Part shown: piece after piece, positions 16,221 through 25,424 of the stretch
Numbering within the stretch: position 1 is the stretch's first letter
Layout of the letters: each line of letters starts with the position of its first letter
Source: CAXMNX01 sp964194845
GTDB lineage: Bacteria; Pseudomonadota; Alphaproteobacteria; Rhodobacterales; Rhodobacteraceae
DNA length: 64,000 bases
Assembly (NCBI GenBank): GCA_964194845.1
Contig: CAXMNX010000005.1
Span: 97,536 to 161,535 of the forward strand
Reading direction: 5' to 3'
Notes under the pieces: model-generated
Told to the model about the DNA's origin: nothing
The model's database searches: none
Seen by the model: the letters and a program-made list of their open reading frames with translations, nothing else
Made by a program: the position numbers and the translations under genes

Positions 16221-17969
16221 GTGTCCGTGGATGAAAGCTGGTCTGCGCGCAAGACGCGCTGGATGAACCGTATGCACGCGCGCACGGCAACGTTGTCGCG
16301 CCCGGCGACGGCTTTCACCACAACGCCTGAACCCCGCACAATCGGATCGTTTTCCCGGGGACGCCAGATTACCGGCGGCAATTTCCTGTTCGCGGGGTTC
16401 CTTGTCGAAGCGCCCGAGACGCTGGTCTGGGATTTGCCGATGCCGGATGAAAGTTTCGAGGCCGACCTTCAGGGGTTTACCTGGCTGGATGATCTGGCGG
16501 CCGTGGGCGACGCGCACGCGACCAAAAGGGCACAGCTTTGGACACACGACTGGATTGCCCGGTTTGGTGCCGGTCGCGGGCCTGGCTGGACCCCGGATCT
16601 GACCGGACGGCGGCTGATCCGCTGGATAAATCACGCTATCTTGTTGTTGAACGGTCAGCCGCGCGAGGCAAGCGAGGCTTATTTCCGCTCGCTCGCGAGC
16701 CAGACGATATTCCTAAGCCGACGCTGGAAAGCGGCGTCGCCGGGACTGCCGCGCTTCGAGGCTCTGACAGGGCTGATATATGCCGGTCTGGCATTGGACG
16801 GCATGGACCGCCACGTCGGGCCAGCGATGCGGGCCTTGGCGCAGGAATGCGCGCGCGAGATTGACGCCGACGGCGGCCTTTCGACGCGCAATCCCGAAGA
16901 GCTGCTTGAGGTCTTTACGCTTCTCAATTGGGCCGCAGCGGCGTTGCAGGACGCAGGGCGCATGGCGGGTGCGGCGCAAATCATCGCCATACAGGCGATC
17001 GCCCCGGTGTTGCGCGCGCTTAGACACGCCGACGGCAACCTCGCCCGGTTTCACGGCGGCGGGCGCGGGATTGAAGGCCGGCTCGACCGGTCGCTTGCGT
17101 CTTCCGGTGTTCGTGCAGCACCGCTTCAGGGTCTGGCGATGGGGTATGCGCGGATCAGTCATGGTCGCACCAGCATCATCGTCGATGCCGCCAGTCCGCC
17201 ACGGTCAAAGGCTTCAGCAAACGCACATGCCTCGACCCTGGCGTTCGAGCTGACGTCGGGTCGGCGTCCGCTGGTGGTCAACTGCGGCTCGGGTGCGACC
17301 TTCGGCAAAAGCTGGCGGCGCGCGGGCCGCGCAACCCCCAGCCATTCGACGCTTGGACTTGAGGGGTATTCGTCGTCGCGGCTTGGCGTCGCGGGCAGGC
17401 GAAGCGGGCAGTCAGTCGAAAGGCTTGTCGATGCGCCAAGGGATGTGCGCCAGGAACGCGCCGAGGTTGATGGTGGAACAAGAATAGTGGGAGGCCACGA
17501 CGGCTATGCGCAAAGCCACGGTTTCACCCATATCCGGACGCTGCATCTGGGTTACGACGGGCGGGGGCTGCGCGGCGAGGATGTCCTGGTGGCACTTGAT
17601 CACGCCGCGAAAAGGCGCTTCGACCTGGCGTTTGACAGATCCAAGCTTCAGGGCGTCGCCTACACGGTTCGCTTTCACCTGCACCCGGATGTCGACGCGA
17701 TGCTTGATATGAACGGGACTGCGGTCTCAATGGCGCTGAAAAGCGGCGAGATGTGGGTGTTCCAGCATCAGGGCGAAGCTGAAATGACGTTGGAAACGAG
17801 TGTTTATCTTGAAAAATCCCGGCTCAGCCCGCGTGCGACCAAACAGATCGTTCTCTCTGGCGACGCAATGGAGTATTCGACGCGCGTTGCCTGGTCTCTG
17901 GCCAAAACGCAAGAGACCCCGTCGGCCGTGCGCGACTATGCGATGGACGACGTGATGGCGGTTGAGTGA
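16221..17969 (+). CDS. Heparinase II/III family protein
   Basis: 582 residues. The N-terminal half is an alpha/alpha-toroid-like helical region (WINHAILLLNG..., IFLSRRWKAAS). The C-terminal half matches the heparinase II/III beta-sandwich, with GMGYARISHGRTSIIVDAA-like and LVVNCGSG segments and SHSTLGLEG near residue 375. The family lyses uronic-acid polysaccharides, but the substrate is unknown. No secretion signal is visible. A GTG at 16221 with AGGA seven bases upstream is preferred to the TTG opening the frame. The link to rsmB and purH recurs in Rhodobacterales to my knowledge. Confidence 0.85.
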   Translation: MSVDESWSARKTRWMNRMHARTATLSRPATAFTTTPEPRTIGSFSRGRQITGGNFLFAGFLVEAPETLVWDLPMPDESFEADLQGFTWLDDLAAVGDAHATKRAQLWTHDWIARFGAGRGPGWTPDLTGRRLIRWINHAILLLNGQPREASEAYFRSLASQTIFLSRRWKAASPGLPRFEALTGLIYAGLALDGMDRHVGPAMRALAQECAREIDADGGLSTRNPEELLEVFTLLNWAAAALQDAGRMAGAAQIIAIQAIAPVLRALRHADGNLARFHGGGRGIEGRLDRSLASSGVRAAPLQGLAMGYARISHGRTSIIVDAASPPRSKASANAHASTLAFELTSGRRPLVVNCGSGATFGKSWRRAGRATPSHSTLGLEGYSSSRLGVAGRRSGQSVERLVDAPRDVRQERAEVDGGTRIVGGHDGYAQSHGFTHIRTLHLGYDGRGLRGEDVLVALDHAAKRRFDLAFDRSKLQGVAYTVRFHLHPDVDAMLDMNGTAVSMALKSGEMWVFQHQGEAEMTLETSVYLEKSRLSPRATKQIVLSGDAMEYSTRVAWSLAKTQETPSAVRDYAMDDVMAVE

Positions 17970-17990
17970 ACGAGCAGAGAGACGATTCCG

Positions 17991-19580
17991 ATGTCAGATA
18001 TTCAGCCGGTGCGCCGCGCCCTTCTGTCCGCGTCCGACAAGACCGGATTGGCCGAATTTGCAACGGCGTTGTCCGAGCTGGGAATTGAATTGGTCTCGAC
18101 CGGTGGTACGGCGAAGGCGCTGCGCGAGGCAGGGCTGGATGTCAAAGACGTAGCCGATCTGACCGGTTTTCCCGAAATGATGGATGGCCGGGTCAAGACG
18201 TTGCACCCGGCGGTTCACGGTGGGTTGCTGGCGCTGCGCGATGACGCAGGCCATATCGCGGCGATGGAAGCGCACGGCATCGGTGCGATCGACTTGGCTG
18301 TCGTCAACCTTTATCCGTTCGAGGCGACGGTTGCGGCGGGTGCGAATTATGCGACGGCGATCGAGAACGTTGATATTGGCGGACCCGCGATGATCCGCGC
18401 GGCGGCCAAGAACCATGCGTTTGTCAACGTGGTGGTGGATGTCGAGGATTATGGTGCGGTCCTGAACGAATTGCGCGTGAACGACGGCGGCACGACTTAT
18501 GCGTTTCGCCAGCGGCTGGCGCAGACTGCCTATGCGCGGACCGGCGCATACGACGCGGCTGTTTCAACTTGGATGGCGGGTGCGCACGATCAGCCGCAAC
18601 CGCGTCGGCGCGTCTTTGCCGGGCATCTGTCGCAGGCGTTAAGATACGGCGAAAACCCGCATCAGGCGGCGGCGTTTTACACCGATGGGTCGGCAGAACC
18701 CGGCGTTTCGACGGCGATGCAGCACCAGGGCAAAGAGCTTTCCTATAATAACATCAACGACACCGACGCGGCGTTCCGACTAGTCGCCGAATTTGCGCCC
18801 GAAGGCGGACCCGCCTGCGCGATTATCAAACACGCAAACCCTTGCGGTGTAGCGCGCGGCGATACATTTGCCGAAGCGTTTTCGCGCGCCTTTGACTGCG
18901 ACAGAACGTCGGCATTTGGTGGCATCGTCGCGCTGAATGGCACGCTGGACGAAGCGACGGCTCAGGCGATCTCAGCGATATTCACGGAGGTTGTGATCGC
19001 GCCGGATGCAACCGACGCCGCGAAGGGTGTTTTTGCGGCGAAGAAGAATCTGAGGCTTCTCACGACAGGCGGTTTGCCCGACCCCGTTGAACCGCGCCTG
19101 GTTGTGCGACAGGTTTCCGGCGGTTGGCTGGTGCAGGACGACGATACCGGTCATGTCACGCCGGGCGACCTGAAAGTTGTGACAAAACGCGCGCCCTCAG
19201 ACGACCAGATGGCGGACCTTCTATTTGCATGGACGGTTGCCAAGCATGTGAAATCCAACGCCATCGTCTATGCCAGGGGTGGCCAGACCGTGGGCATTGG
19301 TGCCGGACAGATGAGCCGGATCGACAGTTCCACCATTGCCGCATTGAAGGCGGGCCGCATGGGCGCAGAGCTTGGTCAGAGCGACAGCCCTGCAATTGGC
19401 TCGGTCGTCGCCTCAGACGCCTTTTTCCCCTTTGCGGATGGATTGCTCGCGGCGGCAGAGGCAGGTGCGAAGGCGATCATTCAACCGGGCGGATCCATGC
19501 GCGACGACGAGGTGATCGCGGCGGCAGACGAGGCCGGACTGGCCATGGTCTTCACCGACATGCGGCATTTCAGGCACTGA
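17991..19580 (+). CDS. purH: Bifunctional AICAR formyltransferase / IMP cyclohydrolase
   Basis: 529 residues, catalysing the last two steps of IMP synthesis. The N-terminal MGS-like cyclohydrolase domain (about 1-190) shows ALLSASDKTGL, ELVSTGGTAKALREAG and RVKTLHPAVHGG. The AICARFT domain contains KHANPCGVA near 280 and the closing DDEVIAAADEAGLAMVFTD. Its stop codon overlaps the lspA start by one base. Confidence 0.98.
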   Translation: MSDIQPVRRALLSASDKTGLAEFATALSELGIELVSTGGTAKALREAGLDVKDVADLTGFPEMMDGRVKTLHPAVHGGLLALRDDAGHIAAMEAHGIGAIDLAVVNLYPFEATVAAGANYATAIENVDIGGPAMIRAAAKNHAFVNVVVDVEDYGAVLNELRVNDGGTTYAFRQRLAQTAYARTGAYDAAVSTWMAGAHDQPQPRRRVFAGHLSQALRYGENPHQAAAFYTDGSAEPGVSTAMQHQGKELSYNNINDTDAAFRLVAEFAPEGGPACAIIKHANPCGVARGDTFAEAFSRAFDCDRTSAFGGIVALNGTLDEATAQAISAIFTEVVIAPDATDAAKGVFAAKKNLRLLTTGGLPDPVEPRLVVRQVSGGWLVQDDDTGHVTPGDLKVVTKRAPSDDQMADLLFAWTVAKHVKSNAIVYARGGQTVGIGAGQMSRIDSSTIAALKAGRMGAELGQSDSPAIGSVVASDAFFPFADGLLAAAEAGAKAIIQPGGSMRDDEVIAAADEAGLAMVFTDMRHFRH

Positions 19581-20083
19581 TGGGCGGGCTGAGGGCACTC
19601 ACCTGGACGGCGTCGGTCATCTTCATGATCGACCAGCTGACAAAATATGCAGTCGTTCAACTGCTCGATCTGAAAACCCGCGGTGTCCTGCTGGTGCTTG
19701 ATCCCTATCTGGTATTTCGCATGGCCTGGAACGAGGGCATCAATTTCGGCCTGTTCTCAGGGCTTGGTGACGTGATGCGGTGGGTTCTGATCGCGGTCGC
19801 ACTGGCGATCTCGATTTGGCTGGTGCATTGGATGTGGCGCGACCGACCCGGTCGCTGGGTCCAGATATCGGCGGGCCTGGTGGTTGGCGGCGCGATCGGC
19901 AACGTTGTCGACCGTCTGGTCTACGGGGCTGTGGCGGATTTCCTGAATATGTCGTGCTGCGGATTTGAAAGCCCATGGTCATTTAACATCGCCGACATCG
20001 CAATATTTGTCGGCGCGATTGGGTTGATCGTGTTGGCGGACGATGGTCCAAAGAGCCGTGACGCCGCAGGCAAAGCAGGCTAA
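19580..20083 (+). CDS. lspA: Lipoprotein signal peptidase (signal peptidase II)
   Basis: 167-residue inner-membrane aspartyl protease that removes lipoprotein signal peptides. Four transmembrane helices are visible. The two catalytic Asp motifs are present: GNVVDR (Asp111) and FNIADI (Asp139), and FRMAWNEGINFG matches the family Asn/Phe motif. The TGATG junction with purH indicates translational coupling. A predicted lipoprotein (DUF3035) follows directly. Confidence 0.97.
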   Translation: MGGLRALTWTASVIFMIDQLTKYAVVQLLDLKTRGVLLVLDPYLVFRMAWNEGINFGLFSGLGDVMRWVLIAVALAISIWLVHWMWRDRPGRWVQISAGLVVGGAIGNVVDRLVYGAVADFLNMSCCGFESPWSFNIADIAIFVGAIGLIVLADDGPKSRDAAGKAG

Positions 20084-20113
20084 GAGGTTTTGAACAGACC
20101 GATTGGAGGGGCA

Positions 20114-20629
20114 ATGGCGCGTTTGGGTCTAGTTTTGGCAGGCTTGATTGTTGTGACCGCGTGCAGTCGCGGCGACCCCGAGCTGTTGAACCTGCGCCAG
20201 CCGCGCGGCGAAGGCCCCGATGAATTTTCCGTTTTGCCATCCAAGCCGCTTGTGTTGCCGGAGGATCTGGCGGCACTGCCCGAACCCACGCCCGGCGCCA
20301 GCAACCTCACCGATCCGACGCCCGAAGCGGATTTAGCACTGGCGCTGGGCGGTAATGCCGAAGTTTTGACGCGCGGAAGCACGGACGGCGCCCTCATTGC
20401 CTATACCTCGCGATTTGGTGTCAGCCCCGGTATCCGCGCGGCCCTTGCTGCCGAAGACCTGGAGTTTCGGCGGCAAAACGACGGGCTGATTTTGGAGCGG
20501 TTGTTCAACGTGAACGTCTATTTCAAATCCTACGCGCCGCTGTCGCTGGACCAGTATGCCGAACTGGAAAGACTTCGTCGCGCGGGTATCCGAACATCAG
20601 CCGCTCCGCCGAAACCGCTGCCCGAATAA
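20114..20629 (+). CDS. DUF3035 lipoprotein
   Basis: 171 residues. A lipoprotein signal (MARLGLVLAGLIVVTAC) ends in the lipobox VTAC. After it comes the DUF3035 opening PELLNLRQPRGEGPDEFSVLPSKPL, typical of alphaproteobacteria and of unknown function. The start at 20114 follows GGAGGGG. It lies between lspA and the M16 pair, probably in one operon with lspA, whose product would process it. Confidence 0.88.
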   Translation: MARLGLVLAGLIVVTACSRGDPELLNLRQPRGEGPDEFSVLPSKPLVLPEDLAALPEPTPGASNLTDPTPEADLALALGGNAEVLTRGSTDGALIAYTSRFGVSPGIRAALAAEDLEFRRQNDGLILERLFNVNVYFKSYAPLSLDQYAELERLRRAGIRTSAAPPKPLPE

Positions 20630-20721
20630 AGCTGTTTTTAGCTCACAACCGCGTAAGGTCCGCTTGAAGCGCGCGCCTTTTGCGATCAACTCTGGGCGAA
20701 GCAACCTGTCGAGGAGACGCC

Positions 20722-22065
20722 ATGCGCCGGTTCAAAGCGGCAATTTTGCCCCTGTTTATCGTATTTGCCGCGCCACTCGGTGCGGCCGAAGTTACCGATT
20801 TCACGCTGGAAAACGGGATGGAGGTTGTGGTTCTTGAAGACCACCGCGCACCTGCGGTTGTTCACATGGTTTGGTATCGCGTGGGTGCCGCAGACGAGCC
20901 GCCGGGAAAATCCGGTATCGCGCATTTCCTTGAGCATTTGATGTTCAAGGCCACCGATGAACTTGAGCCGGGCGAGCTTTCCGACACAGTCGCGCGCAAT
21001 GGTGGCAGCGATAACGCTTTCACGGCTTATGATTATACCGCTTATTTTCAACGGGTTGCGGCTGATCGGCTTGAGCTGATGATGCAGATGGAAGCCAGCC
21101 GGATGGACGGATTGCGGCTGGTCCCCGAAGACATCGCGACCGAGCGCGATGTGGTGATCGAGGAGCGAAATCAGCGGACAGAAAACGATCCGGGCGCGCT
21201 TTTTGGCGAACAGCGCCGTGCTGCGCAATTTCTGAGCCACCCCTACGGCACCCCGATCATCGGCTGGAAACACGAGGCCGAAGCGCTGACGCTGGAAGAC
21301 GCGCAAAAGTTCTACGAACGTCACTATGGCCCGAATAACGCAATTCTGGTCGTTGCCGGCGATGTCGCGCCCGACGAAGTGCGCCGACTGGCCGAAACCT
21401 ATTACGGTGTCATTCCGCCCAATCCGAATGTCTTGCCGCGAAATCGCGTTGTTGAACCGCCGCATCTGGCCGAGCGGCGATTGCTTTATGCCGACGCGCG
21501 GGTCGGACAACCATATGTCATACGCACCTATCTTGCGCCCGAGCGCGATGCAGGGTCACAGGAAGAAGCCGCCGCACTGACGCTTTTGGCTGAATTGCTG
21601 GGCGGGTCGGGGACAACGTCCTACTTCGCCGAAAAGTTGCAGTTTGACACGCAGACGGCGGTCTATACTTCGGCCTTTTATTCCGGTCGGGCGCTTGATG
21701 ACGCAAACTTTGGCCTTGTCATAGTGCCCACCGACGACGTGTCGCTCGAGGATGCCGAAGCGGCACTGGACGATGCCGTTGCGGCATTTATGAAAGACGG
21801 CGTCGACAGCGCCAACCTTGAGCGGATCAAAATGCAAATCCTCGCATCCGAGATTTATGCCCAGGACAACATTGGATCGCTTGCGCGGGCCTATGGTGCA
21901 GCACTGACCAGCGGGCTGACGGTTGAAGATGTCGATGCGTGGCCCGATATTTTGGCGTCCATTAGCGAAGAGGCGATCATGGAAGCGGCAGAACGGGTGT
22001 TTGACCGCAAAAATGCGGTGACAGGATGGCTAATGCGCGAAGATGCCAAGGAGGTGACGCAATGA
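20722..22065 (+). CDS. M16 family zinc peptidase (catalytic partner)
   Basis: 447 residues with a signal peptide (MRRFKAAILPLFIVFAAPLGA). The inverted zinc motif HFLEH (HxxEH) near residue 73 is present, with the downstream Glu in the ATERDVVIEERNQR region about 75 residues later. It is therefore a catalytically competent periplasmic M16B peptidase related to PqqF and processing peptidase beta. GAGGAG precedes the ATG. The next gene, an M16 protein without the motif, overlaps by ATGA; the pair probably forms a heterodimer. Confidence 0.94.
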   Translation: MRRFKAAILPLFIVFAAPLGAAEVTDFTLENGMEVVVLEDHRAPAVVHMVWYRVGAADEPPGKSGIAHFLEHLMFKATDELEPGELSDTVARNGGSDNAFTAYDYTAYFQRVAADRLELMMQMEASRMDGLRLVPEDIATERDVVIEERNQRTENDPGALFGEQRRAAQFLSHPYGTPIIGWKHEAEALTLEDAQKFYERHYGPNNAILVVAGDVAPDEVRRLAETYYGVIPPNPNVLPRNRVVEPPHLAERRLLYADARVGQPYVIRTYLAPERDAGSQEEAAALTLLAELLGGSGTTSYFAEKLQFDTQTAVYTSAFYSGRALDDANFGLVIVPTDDVSLEDAEAALDDAVAAFMKDGVDSANLERIKMQILASEIYAQDNIGSLARAYGAALTSGLTVEDVDAWPDILASISEEAIMEAAERVFDRKNAVTGWLMREDAKEVTQ

Positions 22066-23375
22066 TCCGGCTTTGGCTTGTTTTCGCTTTGACGATGATC
22101 ACGGCGGCACCACTTCGGGCCGCGGTGGATATTCAGGAGGTTATGTCACCCGGTGGTATCAATGCCTGGCTGGTGGAAGAACATTCAATTCCCTTCGTCG
22201 CACTCGAGATCCGCTTTAAGGGCGGGGCATCGCTGGATCCGAAGGACAAGCGCGGTGCCATCAATCTGATGACCGGTCTGATCGAGGAAGGGGCGGGCGA
22301 CATGGACGCGCGCGCTTTTGCCGAAGCCCGCGACGCACTGGCCGCGAGTTTCGACTTCGACGTCTGGGATGATGCGCTTTCCGTCTCGGCAAGGTTTCTG
22401 ACCGAAAATCGGGCCGAGGCTGTCGCACTGCTGCGCGCCGCACTGGTCAACCCGCGTTTCGACCAGGATGCGGTGGACCGGGTTCGTGGGCAGGTTTTGT
22501 CGGGCATCCGTTCCGACGCCACTGATCCCAATACGATCGCAAACCGAACTTTTGACGCGATGCTTTACGGCGATCATCCCTACGCCACGTCGCGCGACGG
22601 GACGCTTGAAAGCGTGAACGCACTTACACGCGATGATATTGTCGCGGCACACCGCGCTGTTCTTACGCGCGACAGGATACACGTGGGCGCATCGGGCGAT
22701 ATTTCGGCCGACGAGCTTGGTGCAATTCTTGATGATCTCTTAGGCGATTTGCCCGCCGAGGGCGCGCCGTTGCCGGGCGATGTTGTGCCGCGCGTCGCGG
22801 GCGGCGTTACCGTTGTGCCCTTCGAGACGCCGCAATCGGTCGCGCTTTTCGGTCACGAAGGCATTCCGCGCGACGACGAGGATTTCTTCCCGGCGTTCGT
22901 GGCCAACCAGGTATTTGGCGGAAACGGGCGCCAGTCGCGACTGTCGCTTGAGGTGCGCGAAGAACGCGGCCTGACCTATAGCGTCGGGTCGGTTCTGGTG
23001 AACTATGACTATGCGGACATGGTGCTAGGCCAGTTTGCATCGGCCAACGACCGTGTGGCGGCGGCAATTGATGTCGTAAAGGATGAGTGGGCCAGGATCG
23101 CGGCGGAAGGCGTGTCGGAAACCGAGCTGGAAGAGGTCAAAACCTATCTGACCGGTGCATATCCATTGCGGTTCGACGGAAATGGTCCGATCGCCCGCAT
23201 TATGGTCGGCATGCAAACAATCGGACTGACGCCGGATTATATAACGACCCGAAATGATCAGGTGAATGCGGTCACTCTTGAAGACGTCAGGCGAGTGGTG
23301 AAGCGCATTTATCAACCCGAGAACCTGCATTTTGTGGTGGTCGGGCAGCCCGAGGGTCTGGAAAGCACGAATTAA
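22062..23375 (+). CDS. M16 family protein without the zinc motif (regulatory partner)
   Basis: 437 residues with a signal peptide (MIRLWLVFALTMITAAPLRA). It aligns with M16 peptidases, including the C-terminal substrate-binding Arg/Tyr region RLSLEVREERGLTYSVGS near residue 305. The HxxEH site is replaced by LIEEG, so it should be inactive. Translation is coupled to the active partner through ATGA, with AAGGAGG upstream. Active/inactive M16 heterodimers are known from bacteria and mitochondria; this pairing is inferred from order. Confidence 0.93.
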   Translation: MIRLWLVFALTMITAAPLRAAVDIQEVMSPGGINAWLVEEHSIPFVALEIRFKGGASLDPKDKRGAINLMTGLIEEGAGDMDARAFAEARDALAASFDFDVWDDALSVSARFLTENRAEAVALLRAALVNPRFDQDAVDRVRGQVLSGIRSDATDPNTIANRTFDAMLYGDHPYATSRDGTLESVNALTRDDIVAAHRAVLTRDRIHVGASGDISADELGAILDDLLGDLPAEGAPLPGDVVPRVAGGVTVVPFETPQSVALFGHEGIPRDDEDFFPAFVANQVFGGNGRQSRLSLEVREERGLTYSVGSVLVNYDYADMVLGQFASANDRVAAAIDVVKDEWARIAAEGVSETELEEVKTYLTGAYPLRFDGNGPIARIMVGMQTIGLTPDYITTRNDQVNAVTLEDVRRVVKRIYQPENLHFVVVGQPEGLESTN

Positions 23376-23385
23376 ACGGTTCTAC

Positions 23386-23462
23386 AAAAAAAATGGCCGC
23401 GCAAGCGCGGCCGTCCAGTCAGGGAGGAACTGATGTGGTGTGCCGGTTAGGGCAACACCTGA
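23386..23462 (-). ncRNA. Candidate trans-acting sRNA with an anti-Shine-Dalgarno loop
   Basis: Read on the minus strand, three hairpins follow one another. First GGTGTTGCC-CTAACC-GGCACACC (23459-23437, one bulged base). Then CAGTT-CCTCCCT-GACTG (23432-23416), whose loop exposes CCTCCC, complementary to Shine-Dalgarno sequences. Finally a perfect GGCCGCGC/GCGCGGCC stem (23412-23395) followed by T8 (23393-23386). No minus-strand protein gene lies upstream to need this terminator. The layout resembles the CUCCU-loop sRNAs of alphaproteobacteria (the rhizobial ar14/'cuckoo' group and the CCUCCUCCC-motif RNAs of Rhodobacter). The 5' end is unknown; a TATAAG about 50 bases further up could be a -10. 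The remaining gap to gpmI (to 23894) holds no supported gene. Confidence 0.55.
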
Positions 23463-23894
23463 AATTCTCAAATTCTAGATTGCGAAATGCGCGATCTGGA
23501 ACTGACTAACTTATACAACAAGGACGCCGATATCGGTGGCGGTTAAAAAAACGATAGAATTGCGTTGTGGCATATTTGCGGCATCTGAGCGATGATTGTG
23601 GGGCGAATTTTGGGACAAATATTCTTGCAGATAGCCCATTGAGCCATGTGTAACTAATTGTAATTAAATGATTAAAAATGCGACCCTGCGCATGCACGAG
23701 TCGATGCCGACAGCGCGTTGGCATAACTTGATGCCATCCTAAACTGGGGCGGGCGGGCGTGACTGGCAGTGAACAATTGGTCGTTTTTGACGGCAAACGT
23801 TTCCCGGCGTCGGTGTTGCGACGTTTCGTCGATGGTGCCGGTTTCCACGGCCTCATCTTCAGGTTAAGACGGCGGCCAAGAAACGAGGCAGATC

Positions 23895-25424
23895 ATGAGC
23901 ACGCCCAAACCGGTGGCCCTTTGCATTCTCGATGGCTGGGGCTTGCGGGAAGACCCACATGCAAATGCGCCCGCACTGGCAGATACACCGACGTTTGACC
24001 GGGTGATGGCGACCTGTCCAAGTGCGACGCTGATCACACATGGCCCTGATGTCGGACTGCCGACCGGGCAGATGGGAAATTCCGAGGTGGGGCACACGAA
24101 TATAGGCGCAGGCCGGGTCGTGGCGATGGATCTGGGCCAGATCGACCTGGCAATTGAAGATGGGTCGTTTTTCGGTGAGCCGGCGATTTTAGATTTTGCA
24201 GAGACATTGAGGAAAAGTGGTGGTGCCGCGCATTTGATGGGGCTGGCTTCGCCCGGCGGTGTGCATTCGCATCAGGATCACATCGTCGCGGCGGCGCGCA
24301 TTCTTTCCGATGCAGGGGTTCCTGTGATCGTTCACGCATTCACTGATGGGCGCGATGTGGCGCCGCGATCTTCGGCGGATCAGCTGCGTGCGCTGGACAA
24401 GGCCCTTCCTGATGGCGCTGGCATCGCGACAATAACCGGTCGCTATTTCGCCATGGACCGCGACAACCGATGGGAACGGGTGGAAAAAGCCTATCGGGCC
24501 ATTGTCAGAGGTCTTGGAGAATATCGCGAGGGGCTCGATCCGGCTGGTGTCGTCGAAAGCTACTATGCGACTGGCCAGACGGACGAATTCCTTCCCGCCA
24601 CCGTGGCCATTGGCAATTATCAGGGGATGCGGGACGGCGACGGCGTCTTCTTCATCAACTTCCGCGCGGATCGCGCGCGCCAACTGCTGCGCGCTTTGGG
24701 GGAGCCCGGATTTGCCGAGTTTAATGTGGGTGATCGCCCGAAGTTCGCGGCAATGCTGGGGATGGTAGAATATTCCGACGCTCACAAAGACTATATGCAG
24801 GCCGTTTTCCCGAAGCGAAAGATCGTCAACACATTGGGCGAATGGGTGGCGGGGCATGACCGCACGCAGTTCCGGCTGGCCGAGACCGAAAAGTATCCGC
24901 ATGTGACGTTTTTTCTGAACGGCGGCAAGGAAGCGCCGGAAGTCGGCGAGGATCGCTTTATGCCGCAATCGCCAAAAGTGGCGACGTATGATCTTCAGCC
25001 TGAGATGTCTGCCGGCGAAGTCACCGACAAATTTGTCGCGGCAATCGAAGCGGGCTATGACCTGATCGTCACGAACTACGCCAACCCCGATATGGTGGGT
25101 CATACCGGTGATCTGGACGCTGCGATCAAGGCGTGCGAGGCGGTTGATCGGGGTTTGGCCCGCGTTGTGGCCGCACTTAAGGGCATGGGCGGTGCGATGG
25201 TTCTGACGGCCGATCACGGAAACTGCGAAACGATGGTCGATCCCGAGACCGGCAATCCGCATACAGCGCACACAACCAATCTGGTGCCGGTCGCGGTCGT
25301 GGGTGGCCCCAGGGACATAACGCTGGCGGATGGCCGTCTGTCAGATCTTGCACCGACGCTGCTTGAACTTATGGATCTGCCCCAGCCGCCCGAAATGACC
25401 GGCAAAAGTCTGATACGCCGATGA
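23895..25424 (+). CDS. gpmI: 2,3-bisphosphoglycerate-independent phosphoglycerate mutase
   Basis: 509 residues, glycolysis and gluconeogenesis. An alkaline-phosphatase-type di-metal enzyme, opening LCILDGWG with the phosphoserine in MGNSEVGHTNIGAGR (Ser63). The metal site motifs VTNYANPDMVGHTGD (about 391-405) and LTADHGNCE (about 436-444) are intact. Length is normal. The stop overlaps the envC-like start (ATGA), as in the gpm-envC-ctpA order common in proteobacteria. Confidence 0.98.
   Translation: MSTPKPVALCILDGWGLREDPHANAPALADTPTFDRVMATCPSATLITHGPDVGLPTGQMGNSEVGHTNIGAGRVVAMDLGQIDLAIEDGSFFGEPAILDFAETLRKSGGAAHLMGLASPGGVHSHQDHIVAAARILSDAGVPVIVHAFTDGRDVAPRSSADQLRALDKALPDGAGIATITGRYFAMDRDNRWERVEKAYRAIVRGLGEYREGLDPAGVVESYYATGQTDEFLPATVAIGNYQGMRDGDGVFFINFRADRARQLLRALGEPGFAEFNVGDRPKFAAMLGMVEYSDAHKDYMQAVFPKRKIVNTLGEWVAGHDRTQFRLAETEKYPHVTFFLNGGKEAPEVGEDRFMPQSPKVATYDLQPEMSAGEVTDKFVAAIEAGYDLIVTNYANPDMVGHTGDLDAAIKACEAVDRGLARVVAALKGMGGAMVLTADHGNCETMVDPETGNPHTAHTTNLVPVAVVGGPRDITLADGRLSDLAPTLLELMDLPQPPEMTGKSLIRR

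Noticed and set aside
23506..23856. 116-residue minus-strand ORF upstream of the sRNA candidate
   Set aside because: No ribosome-binding site or domain; the translation is basic and low-complexity. Taken as non-coding.
24189..25271. 360-residue minus-strand ORF inside gpmI
   Set aside because: Antisense shadow caused by high GC; translation is His/Arg-rich without domain features.
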